Assembly: GCF_900091955.1 (NCBI RefSeq)
Contig: NZ_FMDF01000149.1
Span: 1 to 64,000, forward strand
Source of the DNA: Streptomyces sp. Ncost-T10-10d
GTDB taxonomy: Bacteria; Actinomycetota; Actinomycetes; Streptomycetales; Streptomycetaceae
DNA length: 64,000 bases
Direction: 5' to 3'
Position numbers and translations under genes: made by a program. The notes beneath the pieces are model-generated. The model made no database searches. It was not told the origin of the DNA and was given only the letters and a program-made list of their open reading frames with translations. Below are positions 26,209 to 34,511 of this stretch, in pieces. The first letter of the stretch is position 1. Every line of letters begins with the position of its first letter.

Positions 26209-27210
26209 GTGGCCGAGCTGTTCTACGACGACGATGCCGACCTGTCCATCATCCAGGGCCGCAAGGTCGCGGTCATCGGCTACGGCAGCCAGGGCCACGC
26301 CCACGCGCTGTCGCTGCGCGACTCGGGTGTCGACGTCCGTGTCGGTCTGCACGAGGGCTCCAAGTCCAAGGCCAAGGCCGAGGAGCAGGGGCTGCGCGTG
26401 GTGACCCCGTCCGAGGCCGCCGCCGAGGCCGACGTCATCATGATCCTGGTCCCGGACCCGATCCAGGCCCAGGTCTACGAGGAGTCCATCAAGGACAACC
26501 TCAAGGACGGCGACGCGCTGTTCTTCGGCCACGGCCTGAACATCCGCTTCGGCTTCATCAAGCCGCCGGCCAACGTCGACGTCTGCATGGTCGCCCCGAA
26601 GGGCCCGGGCCACCTGGTCCGCCGTCAGTACGAGGAGGGCCGTGGCGTTCCGTGCATCGTGGCCGTCGAGCAGGACGCCTCGGGCAACGGCCTGGCGCTC
26701 GCCCTGTCGTACGCGAAGGGCATCGGCGGCACCCGCGCCGGCGTCATCAAGACGACCTTCACCGAGGAGACCGAGACCGACCTGTTCGGTGAGCAGGCCG
26801 TCCTCTGCGGTGGCACCGCCGCCCTGGTCAAGGCCGGTTTCGAGACCCTGACCGAGGCCGGCTACCAGCCGGAGATCGCGTACTTCGAGTGCCTGCACGA
26901 GCTGAAGCTCATCGTGGACCTCATGTACGAGGGCGGCCTGGAGAAGATGCGCTGGTCCATCTCGGAGACCGCCGAGTGGGGCGACTACGTCACCGGCCCG
27001 CGGATCATCACGGACGCCACCAAGGCCGAGATGAAGAAGGTCCTCGCGGAGATCCAGGACGGCACCTTCGCCAAGAACTGGATGGCCGAGTACCACAACG
27101 GTCTGCCCAAGTACAACGAGTACAAGAAGGCGGACAGCGACCACCTCCTGGAGACCACCGGCCGTGAGCTGCGCAAGCTCATGAGCTGGGTCAACGACGA
27201 GGACGCGTAA
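26209..27210 (+). CDS. ilvC: ketol-acid reductoisomerase (class I)
   Basis: A 333-residue NADPH- and Mg-dependent enzyme that isomerises and reduces acetolactate or acetohydroxybutyrate, the second step of valine/isoleucine synthesis. N-terminal Rossmann motif VIGYGSQGHAHAL; the knotted C-terminal domain has the metal-binding ETETDLFGEQAVLCGG and YFECLHELKLIVDLMYEGG. GTG 26209 has AAGGAGAG 6-13 bases upstream. The 100-base gap after ilvN shows no terminator, so ilvC belongs to the operon, although a separate promoter is possible. Confidence 0.96.
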   Translation: MAELFYDDDADLSIIQGRKVAVIGYGSQGHAHALSLRDSGVDVRVGLHEGSKSKAKAEEQGLRVVTPSEAAAEADVIMILVPDPIQAQVYEESIKDNLKDGDALFFGHGLNIRFGFIKPPANVDVCMVAPKGPGHLVRRQYEEGRGVPCIVAVEQDASGNGLALALSYAKGIGGTRAGVIKTTFTEETETDLFGEQAVLCGGTAALVKAGFETLTEAGYQPEIAYFECLHELKLIVDLMYEGGLEKMRWSISETAEWGDYVTGPRIITDATKAEMKKVLAEIQDGTFAKNWMAEYHNGLPKYNEYKKADSDHLLETTGRELRKLMSWVNDEDA

Positions 27211-27221
27211 CCCATTCGCCC

Positions 27222-27249
27222 CGGGGGCGGGTCTCCTGACCCGCCCCCG
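27222..27249 (+). terminator. terminator after ilvC
   Basis: CGGGGGCGGGTC (27222-27233) and GACCCGCCCCCG (27238-27249) form a perfect 12-base stem with a TCCT loop. No T-run follows. The remaining 235 bases before serA hold no gene I can support; TACACT at 27365-27370 is a possible serA -10. Confidence 0.75.
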
Positions 27250-27484
27250 CGGTGTTCCCCCTGCTTCACCGCTGGAAGAGGCGGCGTCGTACGTGTGTAC
27301 AAGTCGTCCACCCCCGTGTGGGTGATCCTTCCATCGGGGCGCAGTATGCGTCCTGGCGCATGACTACACTTCTCCACACATACACGCGTCAGGCCCACAG
27401 TGTCGTGCGTCTTCCACGCGGCAAGCCCCTCCACCGCCTGCGGCCGTCGGGACGGCCGTCCGCACTGGACTTGTGAGGACTCAC

Positions 27485-29077
27485 GTGAGCTCGAAACCTG
27501 TCGTACTCATCGCTGAAGAGCTGTCGCCTGCCACGGTTGACGCCCTGGGTCCGGATTTCGAAATCCGGCACTGCAACGGCGCGGACCGCGCCGAACTCCT
27601 CCCCGCGATCGCCGATGTCGACGCCATCCTGGTGCGCTCCGCCACCAAGGTCGACGCCGAGGCCATCGCCGCCGCGAAGAAGCTGAAGGTCGTCGCCCGC
27701 GCGGGCGTCGGTCTGGACAACGTCGACGTCTCCGCCGCCACCAAGGCCGGCGTGATGGTCGTCAACGCGCCGACCTCCAACATCGTGACCGCCGCCGAGC
27801 TGGCCTGCGGTCTGCTGGTCGCCACCGCGCGCAACATCCCGCAGGCCAACACCGCCCTCAAGAACGGCGAGTGGAAGCGGTCCAAGTACACCGGCGTCGA
27901 GCTGAGCGAGAAGACCCTCGGCGTCGTCGGCCTCGGCCGCATCGGTGTCCTGGTCGCTCAGCGCATGTCGGCCTTCGGCATGAAGATCGTCGCGTACGAC
28001 CCCTATGTGCAGCCCGCGCGTGCCGCCCAGATGGGCGTCAAGCTCCTTACGCTGGACGAGCTGCTCGAGGTCGCGGACTTCATCACCGTGCACCTGCCCA
28101 AGACCCCCGAGACGCTGGGCCTGATCGGCGACGAGGCGCTGCACAAGGTGAAGCCCTCGGTGCGCATCGTCAACGCCGCGCGCGGTGGCATCGTCGACGA
28201 GGCGGCGCTCGCCTCCGCCCTCAAGGAGGGCCGGGTCGCCGGTGCCGGTCTCGACGTGTACACGAAGGAGCCCTGCACGGACTCCCCGCTGTTCGAGTTC
28301 GACCAGGTCGTCTGCACCCCGCACCTCGGCGCCTCCACCGACGAGGCCCAGGAGAAGGCGGGCATCGCGGTCGCCAAGTCCGTGCGCCTCGCCCTCGCCG
28401 GTGAGCTCGTGCCGGACGCGGTCAACGTCCAGGGCGGTGTGATCGCCGAGGACGTACGTCCGGGCCTGCCGCTCGCCGAGAAGCTCGGCCGGATCTTCAC
28501 GGCGCTCGCCGGGGAGGTCGCGGTCCGCCTCGACGTCGAGGTGTACGGCGAGATCACCCAGCACGACGTCAAGGTGCTCGAACTCTCCGCGCTCAAGGGC
28601 GTCTTCGAGGACGTGGTCGACGAGACCGTGTCGTATGTGAATGCCCCGCTCTTCGCGCAGGAGCGCGGTGTCGAGGTCCGCCTCACCACCAGTTCCGAGT
28701 CGCCGGACCACCGCAACGTGGTCACCGTCCGCGGCACGCTCTCGGGTGGCGAGGAGATCGCCGTCTCCGGCACGCTGGCCGGCCCCAAGCACCTCCAGAA
28801 GATCGTAGCCGTCGGCGAGTACGACGTGGACCTGGCGCTTGCCGACCACATGGTGGTGCTGCGTTACGAGGACCGTCCAGGTGTCGTCGGCACGGTCGGC
28901 CGGATCCTCGGCGAGGCCGGTCTGAACATCGCGGGCATGCAGGTCTCGCGGACGGACGCGGGCGGCGAGGCACTGGTCGTGCTCACCGTCGACGACGACG
29001 TCCCGGCGTCGGTGCTCACCGAGATCTCCACGGAGATCGGTGCCGCATCGGCTCGTACGGTGAACCTGACCGACTGA
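27485..29077 (+). CDS. serA: D-3-phosphoglycerate dehydrogenase
   Basis: A 530-residue enzyme, first step of serine synthesis from 3-phosphoglycerate with NAD. The N-terminal catalytic/NAD domains show LGVVGLGRIG (about 147), NAARGGIVDE with the catalytic Arg, and TPHLGASTDEAQ with the His. The long form is evident: an intervening ASB domain (about 325-455) and a C-terminal ACT domain (YEDRPGVVGTVGRILGEAGLNIAGMQ) for serine feedback. GTG 27485 has GAGGA at 27475-27479. It follows ilvBNC, as in other actinomycetes, but appears separately transcribed. Confidence 0.96.
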   Translation: MSSKPVVLIAEELSPATVDALGPDFEIRHCNGADRAELLPAIADVDAILVRSATKVDAEAIAAAKKLKVVARAGVGLDNVDVSAATKAGVMVVNAPTSNIVTAAELACGLLVATARNIPQANTALKNGEWKRSKYTGVELSEKTLGVVGLGRIGVLVAQRMSAFGMKIVAYDPYVQPARAAQMGVKLLTLDELLEVADFITVHLPKTPETLGLIGDEALHKVKPSVRIVNAARGGIVDEAALASALKEGRVAGAGLDVYTKEPCTDSPLFEFDQVVCTPHLGASTDEAQEKAGIAVAKSVRLALAGELVPDAVNVQGGVIAEDVRPGLPLAEKLGRIFTALAGEVAVRLDVEVYGEITQHDVKVLELSALKGVFEDVVDETVSYVNAPLFAQERGVEVRLTTSSESPDHRNVVTVRGTLSGGEEIAVSGTLAGPKHLQKIVAVGEYDVDLALADHMVVLRYEDRPGVVGTVGRILGEAGLNIAGMQVSRTDAGGEALVVLTVDDDVPASVLTEISTEIGAASARTVNLTD

Positions 29078-29091
29078 CGGCCCCAGGCCCC

Positions 29092-29146
29092 GCGTACCCG
29101 GCATCTAGACGTGCGTCTTACACAAACGTCTGCATGCCGGGTACGC
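29092..29146. promoter_or_regulatory. 55-bp nested dyad between serA and the TetR gene
   Basis: GCGTACCCGGCAT (29092-29104) mirrors ATGCCGGGTACGC (29134-29146), and inside it AGACGT (29107-29112) mirrors ACGTCT (29126-29131). A promoter for the TetR gene overlaps it: TTACAC (29118-29123), 18 bases, TACGCT (29142-29147), placing the start at the ATG 29154. It could be the autoregulatory operator, the serA terminator, or both. Confidence 0.6.
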
Positions 29147-29153
29147 TGCTTTC

Positions 29154-29828
29154 ATGGGACACCGTGAGGATCTGCTCGAAGGCGCCAAGCGCTGCCTGCT
29201 GGAGAAGGGATACGCCCGGACGACGGCGCGCGACATCGTGGCCGCCTCCGGTACGAACCTCGCCTCCATCGGCTATCACTACGGCTCGAAGGAGGCCCTG
29301 CTCAACCTCGCCTTCCTCAAGGTGACGGAGGAGTGGGGTGATGTGCTCACCGAGCGGCCGGACGTGGACGACGACCGCGGCGACGGCGGGCCCCAGTCGC
29401 CGCTCGACCAGTTCCGCGACACCTGGGAGCGGGTGATCGACAGCTATGGGCAGACCCGGTCCGTCTGGCAGCTCCAGATGGAGGTCGTCTCCCGGATCGA
29501 CCAGGACCCGGATCTGCAGAAGGCCCTGGCGGGCCCGCAGCGCGAGGGGCGTGACGGGCTCGCCGAGAACATGCTCGGCATCGACCCGGAGACGGACCCG
29601 GAGAAGGCGCGGGTGGCCGGGCTGTTCTGCCAGGCGCTGCTCGCGGGTGTGATGGTGCAGTGGCTGATGGACAGTGAATCGGCGCCTTCCGCACAGGATC
29701 TGACGGACGGTCTGAAGGCCGTGCTCGAAGGGCGGGTGCGACAGGAAGGGCCTGGCGTCGCCGACCAGGCCGGCCCGAGTGCCGGGGTCCGGGGTGACGG
29801 TGACGTCCTCGAACGCCGGACGGGTTGA
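29154..29828 (+). CDS. TetR-family transcriptional regulator
   Basis: A 224-residue one-component repressor. The N-terminal helix-turn-helix is clear: LLEKGYARTTARDIVAASGTNLASIGYHYGSKEALLNLAF. The helical ligand domain ends with FCQALLAGVMVQWLMDSESAPS, and a Gly/Asp-rich tail follows. ATG 29154 probably begins a leaderless message. A large dyad in its promoter suggests autoregulation. It is convergent with the PucR-type gene; its ligand is unknown. Confidence 0.9.
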   Translation: MGHREDLLEGAKRCLLEKGYARTTARDIVAASGTNLASIGYHYGSKEALLNLAFLKVTEEWGDVLTERPDVDDDRGDGGPQSPLDQFRDTWERVIDSYGQTRSVWQLQMEVVSRIDQDPDLQKALAGPQREGRDGLAENMLGIDPETDPEKARVAGLFCQALLAGVMVQWLMDSESAPSAQDLTDGLKAVLEGRVRQEGPGVADQAGPSAGVRGDGDVLERRTG

Positions 29829-29871
29829 CGGGGGCTCTCAAATGCGTCGTGCTCGGTGACGGCGCGCGGGA

Positions 29872-31014
29872 TCAGAGCCGCGCGCCCTTGAGTGTCATGT
29901 GCAGCAACAGCCGGTCCTCGCCGTCGTTGAGATCGAGGCCGGTGAGCAGCTGAACCCGGGAGAGCCGGTAGTAGAGCGTCTGGCGGTGGATACCGAGTGC
30001 GGTGGCCGTCCGGGACGCCTGGCCCGCGCAGTCGAGGAACACCTCGGCGGTGCGGGCCAGATCCTTGTGCGGCGGGGTGAGCAGGGCGCGGACCGCGGGA
30101 TCCGCGGCCGCTTCTGCGGGGAGCGCGGTCAGCAGCCGGTACGGGCCGATCGCCGACCATTCGGCGACCGGGCCGAAGCGGGACTCGGCCGCCGCCGCGC
30201 GGGCCGCGGCCGACGCCTCGTGCCAGGCCTCGGCCAGGTCCGCCAGGTCCCGACGGGGCATCGCGACCCCGGCGGTGGCGTGCCCGCCCGCGGAGGAACG
30301 CAGCCGCTCCGCGGCGGTGAGCGCCGGGTCGAGGACATCGCTGGAGCGCAGCCGGATCAGCGCGGCCAGCGAGGGGCCCCCGGCGGCCCCGGGGGCCGGG
30401 ACCGAGGTCAGCGCCGATGCCGAGGACACCGTACGGACCGTTGGCGGGTCGTCGGTCCACGGGGTCACGCACACCACCGTGTGCAGGCCTTCCGCATCCC
30501 GGCCCAGTGCCTCGCGCAGCGCGGCCACCGCCATGTCGCGCTGCCAGCCCCGCCCGGCGGTGAGGACCGCACCGAACTCCCGGGACAGATCCGTGCCCGC
30601 CCGCGCCTCGTCGGAGAGCAGCCCCCCGATCCGGGCCGCCACCTCCATCGCCGCCCTCAGCTGCTCGTCGGTCGGCCCGGGGTCCGCGTCGAGCAGCCAT
30701 ACGTAACCCAGTACGACACCCCGATGGCGTACCGGCAGACAGATACGGCCCCGGAACACCCCGGCCTCCGGGGCGGCCGGAATGCGGACCGGGCCGGTGG
30801 CGCGGGCGATGCCGAAGCCCTCGAACCAGGCGCGCACCGCGGGCGTGGAGCGCCGGGTCAGGATCGAGCGGGTGCGGACCGGGTCCATCGCCGTGTCGTC
30901 GTCGCTGTCGTGGGCGCCGAAGGCGACCAGGCCGAAGTCCCGGTTCTCCAGCGTCGCGGGGGCGCCGAGCAGCCCCGAGATCTCGTCGACCAGCTCCTGG
31001 TAATCGCCCTTCAC
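29872..31014 (-). CDS. PucR/CdaR-type transcriptional regulator, candidate activator of proline catabolism
   Basis: A 380-residue regulator. The C-terminal PucR helix-turn-helix is strong: LARTAEVFLDCAGQASRTATALGIHRQTLYYRLSRV, then a domain ending in HMTLKGARL. The N-terminal 130 residues look like a GAF-type sensor (GRICLPVRHRGVVLGYVWLLD). It is divergent from the proline dehydrogenase gene, and three palindromes lie between them; members of this family commonly control adjacent catabolic genes and respond to the substrate, so control of put genes by proline is the simplest inference. ATG 31014 is used. Confidence 0.85.
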   Translation of the reverse strand: MKGDYQELVDEISGLLGAPATLENRDFGLVAFGAHDSDDDTAMDPVRTRSILTRRSTPAVRAWFEGFGIARATGPVRIPAAPEAGVFRGRICLPVRHRGVVLGYVWLLDADPGPTDEQLRAAMEVAARIGGLLSDEARAGTDLSREFGAVLTAGRGWQRDMAVAALREALGRDAEGLHTVVCVTPWTDDPPTVRTVSSASALTSVPAPGAAGGPSLAALIRLRSSDVLDPALTAAERLRSSAGGHATAGVAMPRRDLADLAEAWHEASAAARAAAAESRFGPVAEWSAIGPYRLLTALPAEAAADPAVRALLTPPHKDLARTAEVFLDCAGQASRTATALGIHRQTLYYRLSRVQLLTGLDLNDGEDRLLLHMTLKGARL

Positions 31015-31035
31015 CCAGCCATTCTCGCACCCCTT

Positions 31036-31095
31036 CAGACATCTGTCTGAGATCCCGGGAATGGATGCGTGACAGCTGTCGATGGCACACCATCG
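31036..31095. promoter_or_regulatory. three consecutive palindromes in the put control region
   Basis: CAGACA-TC-TGTCTG (31036-31049), GACAGCTGTC (31071-31080) and CGATGG-CACA-CCATCG (31080-31095) lie between the regulator and the proline dehydrogenase genes. The first two share the GACA/TGTC arms and are likely operator half-sites. Confidence 0.5.
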
Positions 31096-31192
31096 GAGGG
31101 ATCCTTAGATTTCACGGTGGTTCTCCGTGCTGTACCGCTCTGTCCTCATCTGCCGGTACGGCCTTCGTTCGTACTTTCCGTGGAGGTGCCCC

Positions 31193-32119
31193 GTGCTGGG
31201 TCCCGTGATTCTCGCCGCGTCCCGCAGCGACAAGATGCGCCGTTTCATCTCGGCCGCACCTGGCACCAAGCAGGTCGTCGACCGGTTCATCGCCGGTGAG
31301 ACCGTCGAGCAGGTCGTCCCGGTCATCGAGGACGCCGCCGACAAGGGCCTCGAAGTCACCCTCGACGTGGTCGGTGAGGACATCACCACCCCGGAGCAGG
31401 CCGCCGCCGCCCGCGATGCCTACCTCGAACTGATCGAGCGCCTCAAGGACCTGGGCCTGGGCACCAAGGCCGAGATGTCCGTCAAGCTCTCCATGTTCGG
31501 CCAGTCCCTGGAGGGCGGCCACGAGCTGGCGCTCGCCAACGTCCGCCCGGTCGTCGAGGCCGCCGCCGCGATCGGCACCACGGTCACGCTGGACGCCGAG
31601 GACCACACCACCCTCGACTCGATGTTCGCCATCCACGAGGAGCTGCGGAAGGACTTCCCGCAGACCGGCTGTGTGATCCAGGCGTACCTGTTCCGCACCG
31701 AGGAGGACGCCCGCCGCCTCGCCGCTGCCGGCAGCCGCGTCCGCATCGTGAAGGGCGCCTACAAGGAGCCCGCCTCCGTCGCGTACCAGGACAAGGCCGA
31801 GATCGACAAGGCGTACGTCCGCATCCTGAAGACCCTGATGGAGGGCGAGGGCTACCCGATGATCGGGTCGCACGACCCGCGTCTGATCGCCATCGCCCAG
31901 GAGCTGGCCCGGAAGGCCGGGCGCAAGCTGGACGAGTACGAGTTCCAGATGCTGTACGGCATCCGCAGCGACGAGCACATCAGGCTCGCGGCCGAGGGCC
32001 ACCGGATGCGTGTGTACACCGCGTACGGCACCGACTGGTACGGCTACTTCATGCGCCGCCTCGCGGAGAAGCCGGCGAACCTGCTGTTCTTCGGCCGCTC
32101 CATCCTCACCAAGGGCTGA
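31193..32119 (+). CDS. putA: proline dehydrogenase
   Basis: A 308-residue FAD enzyme that oxidises proline to P5C, feeding electrons to the respiratory chain. Monofunctional type, length normal. Signatures: SVKLSMFGQSL, VTLDAEDHTT (barrel motifs), YLFRTEEDARRLA, RIVKGAYKEPASVAY and the C-terminal EFQMLYGIR followed by RMRVYTAYGTDWYGYFMRRLAEKP, which forms the substrate lid with its conserved Arg pair. Start GTG 31193 has GGAGGT at 31182-31187. It is cotranscribed with the P5C dehydrogenase gene 48 bases downstream. Some authors call this gene pruB or prodh. Confidence 0.95.
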   Translation: MLGPVILAASRSDKMRRFISAAPGTKQVVDRFIAGETVEQVVPVIEDAADKGLEVTLDVVGEDITTPEQAAAARDAYLELIERLKDLGLGTKAEMSVKLSMFGQSLEGGHELALANVRPVVEAAAAIGTTVTLDAEDHTTLDSMFAIHEELRKDFPQTGCVIQAYLFRTEEDARRLAAAGSRVRIVKGAYKEPASVAYQDKAEIDKAYVRILKTLMEGEGYPMIGSHDPRLIAIAQELARKAGRKLDEYEFQMLYGIRSDEHIRLAAEGHRMRVYTAYGTDWYGYFMRRLAEKPANLLFFGRSILTKG

Positions 32120-32166
32120 CCTGCCCGGCTGACCCCCACCCTCTGACACAAGGAGACAAGGCACTC

Positions 32167-33798
32167 ATGGACGCTGTTACCCAGGTCCCCGCGCCGGTCA
32201 ACGAGCCGGTCCACTCCTACGCCCCGGGTTCCCCGGAGCGCGCCCGCCTGGAGGCGAAGCTCAAGGAGCTCAGCCAGAACCCGATCGACCTTCCGATGAC
32301 CATCGGTGGCGAGAAGCGGATGGGCGGCGGCGAGCGCTTCGACGTCGTACAGCCGCACAACCACAAGGCCGTCATCGGTACGTTCGCCGGCGCCACGCAG
32401 CAGGACGCCCAGGACGCGATCGACGCCGCGCTGGCCGCTGCCCCGGCCTGGCGCGCGATGTCCTTCGACGACCGCGCCGCGATCATCCTGCGCGCCGCCG
32501 AGCTGCTGTCCGGCCCCTGGCGCGAGACGCTGGCCGCATCCACGATGCTCGGCCAGTCGAAGACCGCCCAGCAGGCCGAGATCGACACTCCCTGTGAGCT
32601 CGTCGACTTCTGGCGCTTCAACGTGCACTATGCGCGCCAGATCCTGGCCGAGCAGCCCCCGGCCAACTCGCCGGGCGTGTGGAACCGCATGGACCACCGC
32701 CCGCTGGAGGGCTTCGTCTACGCGATCACGCCGTTCAACTTCACGGCCATCGCGGGCAACCTGCCCACCGCCCCGGCCCTCATGGGCAACGTCGTGGTGT
32801 GGAAGCCGTCCCCGACGCAGACCCACGCCGCCGTGCTGCTGATGCAGCTCCTGGAAGAGGCGGGTCTGCCCAAGGGCGTCATCAACCTGGTGACCGGTGA
32901 CGGCATCGCCGTCTCCGAGGTGGCCCTGAACCACCGCGACCTGGCCGGTATCCACTTCACCGGTTCGACCCCCACCTTCCAGCACCTGTGGAAGACGGTC
33001 GGCAACAACATCGCCAACTACCGCACCTACCCGCGGCTCGTCGGCGAGACCGGCGGCAAGGACTTCGTCGTCGCCCACCCGTCGGCCGACCACGCCGTGC
33101 TGAAGACCGCGCTCACCCGTGGCTCCTTCGAGTTCCAGGGCCAGAAGTGCTCGGCTTCCTCCCGTGCGTACGTCCCGGCCTCCATCTGGAACTCCGGTTT
33201 CAAGGAGAAGTTCGCGGCAGAGGTCGACTCCATCACCATGGGTGACGTCACCGACCTGTCGAACTTCATCGGTGCCGTCATCGACGAGCGCTCGTTCGCC
33301 AAGAACAAGGCCGCGATCGACCGCGCCACGTCCGACCCGTCCTGCACGATCATCGCGGGCGGCACGTACGACGACTCGGTGGGCTACTTCGTCCGCCCGA
33401 CCGTCATCGAGTGCAGCGACCCGGAGAACGAGGTCTTCACGACCGAGTACTTCGGCCCGATCCTCGCCGTGCACGTCTACGAGGACGACAAGTACGACGA
33501 GATGCTGGAGCAGATGGAGTCGGTCTCCGACTACGCGCTGACCGGTTCCGTCATCGCGGGCGACCGCGCCGCGGCCGCGCACACGATGGAGAAGCTGCGG
33601 TACGCCGCGGGCAACTTCTACATCAATGACAAGTCGACCGGTGCCGTCGTCGGCCAGCAGCCCTTCGGTGGCGGCCGCGCCTCGGGTACGAACGACAAGG
33701 CGGGCGCCCCGCAGAACCTGCAGCGCTGGACCCTGACCCGGGCCATCAAGGAGACGCTGGTTCCGCCGACCGACTACACCTACCCCCACCAGGGCTGA
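32167..33798 (+). CDS. pruA: L-glutamate gamma-semialdehyde (P5C) dehydrogenase
   Basis: A 543-residue NAD-dependent aldehyde dehydrogenase that converts glutamate semialdehyde to glutamate, the second step of proline degradation. Aldehyde dehydrogenase features: ITPFNFTAIAGN, VVWKPSP (NAD), FTGSTPTFQHLW, general-base Glu in LVGETGGKDFV, and nucleophile Cys in FEFQGQKCSASSRAYVP. The C-terminal FGGGRASGTNDKAG belongs to the type-1 P5CDH family. ATG 32167 follows ACAAGGAGA. Together with putA it forms the complete proline-to-glutamate pathway. Confidence 0.96.
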   Translation: MDAVTQVPAPVNEPVHSYAPGSPERARLEAKLKELSQNPIDLPMTIGGEKRMGGGERFDVVQPHNHKAVIGTFAGATQQDAQDAIDAALAAAPAWRAMSFDDRAAIILRAAELLSGPWRETLAASTMLGQSKTAQQAEIDTPCELVDFWRFNVHYARQILAEQPPANSPGVWNRMDHRPLEGFVYAITPFNFTAIAGNLPTAPALMGNVVVWKPSPTQTHAAVLLMQLLEEAGLPKGVINLVTGDGIAVSEVALNHRDLAGIHFTGSTPTFQHLWKTVGNNIANYRTYPRLVGETGGKDFVVAHPSADHAVLKTALTRGSFEFQGQKCSASSRAYVPASIWNSGFKEKFAAEVDSITMGDVTDLSNFIGAVIDERSFAKNKAAIDRATSDPSCTIIAGGTYDDSVGYFVRPTVIECSDPENEVFTTEYFGPILAVHVYEDDKYDEMLEQMESVSDYALTGSVIAGDRAAAAHTMEKLRYAAGNFYINDKSTGAVVGQQPFGGGRASGTNDKAGAPQNLQRWTLTRAIKETLVPPTDYTYPHQG

Positions 33799-33806
33799 CA
33801 CCCCCC

Positions 33807-33830
33807 GGGGCGCCGCACCCCCGGCGCCCC
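33807..33830 (+). terminator. terminator after pruA
   Basis: GGGGCGCCG (33807-33815) pairs with CGGCGCCCC (33822-33830) across a 6-base loop, just after the pruA stop. Confidence 0.65.
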
Positions 33831-33840
33831 GCCACGAATT

Positions 33841-33878
33841 CCGCCTCCCGCCCGGTTCCCCTGCCGGCCGGGAGGCGG
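33841..33878. terminator. bidirectional hairpin between convergent genes
   Basis: CCGCCTCCCG (33841-33850) pairs perfectly with CGGGAGGCGG (33869-33878). AATT lies on one side and TTTCC on the other, so it can serve pruA and the minus-strand gene. Confidence 0.65.
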
Positions 33879-33915
33879 TTTCCATTCCGGCGCCGTCCGC
33901 TCAGGAGCGGTCCCC

Positions 33916-34386
33916 TCAGTAAAGGAACCGCTTCACCACCGCGTCGCCCGCCTCCGCGGCCCGCCCGTAGAAGTCCAGCACCTGCCTGTAGTGGTGGGCG
34001 AAGACATCGCGGACCTCGGGTTCCGGCCGGCCCCAGTGCGTGCCCACGCCCCCGGCGGCCGCGTGCCACAGCTGGTCGAACGGATGGCTGCGGAGGAACT
34101 CCGCCGCCTCCCGCACCCCTGCGGCCTCCAGAGTCACCGACGGCGCCTCGATCCCGGCCGGGTCCTCGTGGACGGTCCCGCCGAAGACCGGGAGCTCGCA
34201 ACTGCCCTGGCCGGGCGGTGCGGTGAGGCACAACTCGTGCACCGCGGAGAAAACTTTGGAGATGTGCAGATCCGTCTCCAGGAAATCGAGCTCGTCGTCC
34301 GTGTCGGCGAAGACCGCCGTCACCCCGGCGAAGTCCTGCGGCAGCCCGGCTGCCGGAACGGCCCGCGCCTGCATGCTGAAGCTCAT
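33916..34386 (-). CDS. DUF1877-like hypothetical protein
   Basis: A 156-residue soluble protein. The pattern of the C-terminus (VRDVFAHHYRQVLDFYGRAAEAGDAVVKRFLY) and the mid-protein FLRSHPFDQLWHAAAGG resemble the DUF1877/YfbM family, proteins of unknown function that bind nothing known. ATG 34386 is chosen because GGAGGGG sits 6 bases before it. It ends close to a bidirectional terminator shared with pruA. Assignment to the family is from memory of its general pattern. Confidence 0.65.
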   Translation of the reverse strand: MSFSMQARAVPAAGLPQDFAGVTAVFADTDDELDFLETDLHISKVFSAVHELCLTAPPGQGSCELPVFGGTVHEDPAGIEAPSVTLEAAGVREAAEFLRSHPFDQLWHAAAGGVGTHWGRPEPEVRDVFAHHYRQVLDFYGRAAEAGDAVVKRFLY

Positions 34387-34511
34387 CGTCGTCCCCTCCC
34401 ACCGGGCCGCTGTCCGCCGGCCCCCCTGCTCATGAACGGTAGGGGCGCCCACTGACAACGGCCCGGGCCGACGGGTGAGCCTGCGGGCCGGAGACTCCGG
34501 CCGCTACCGGT

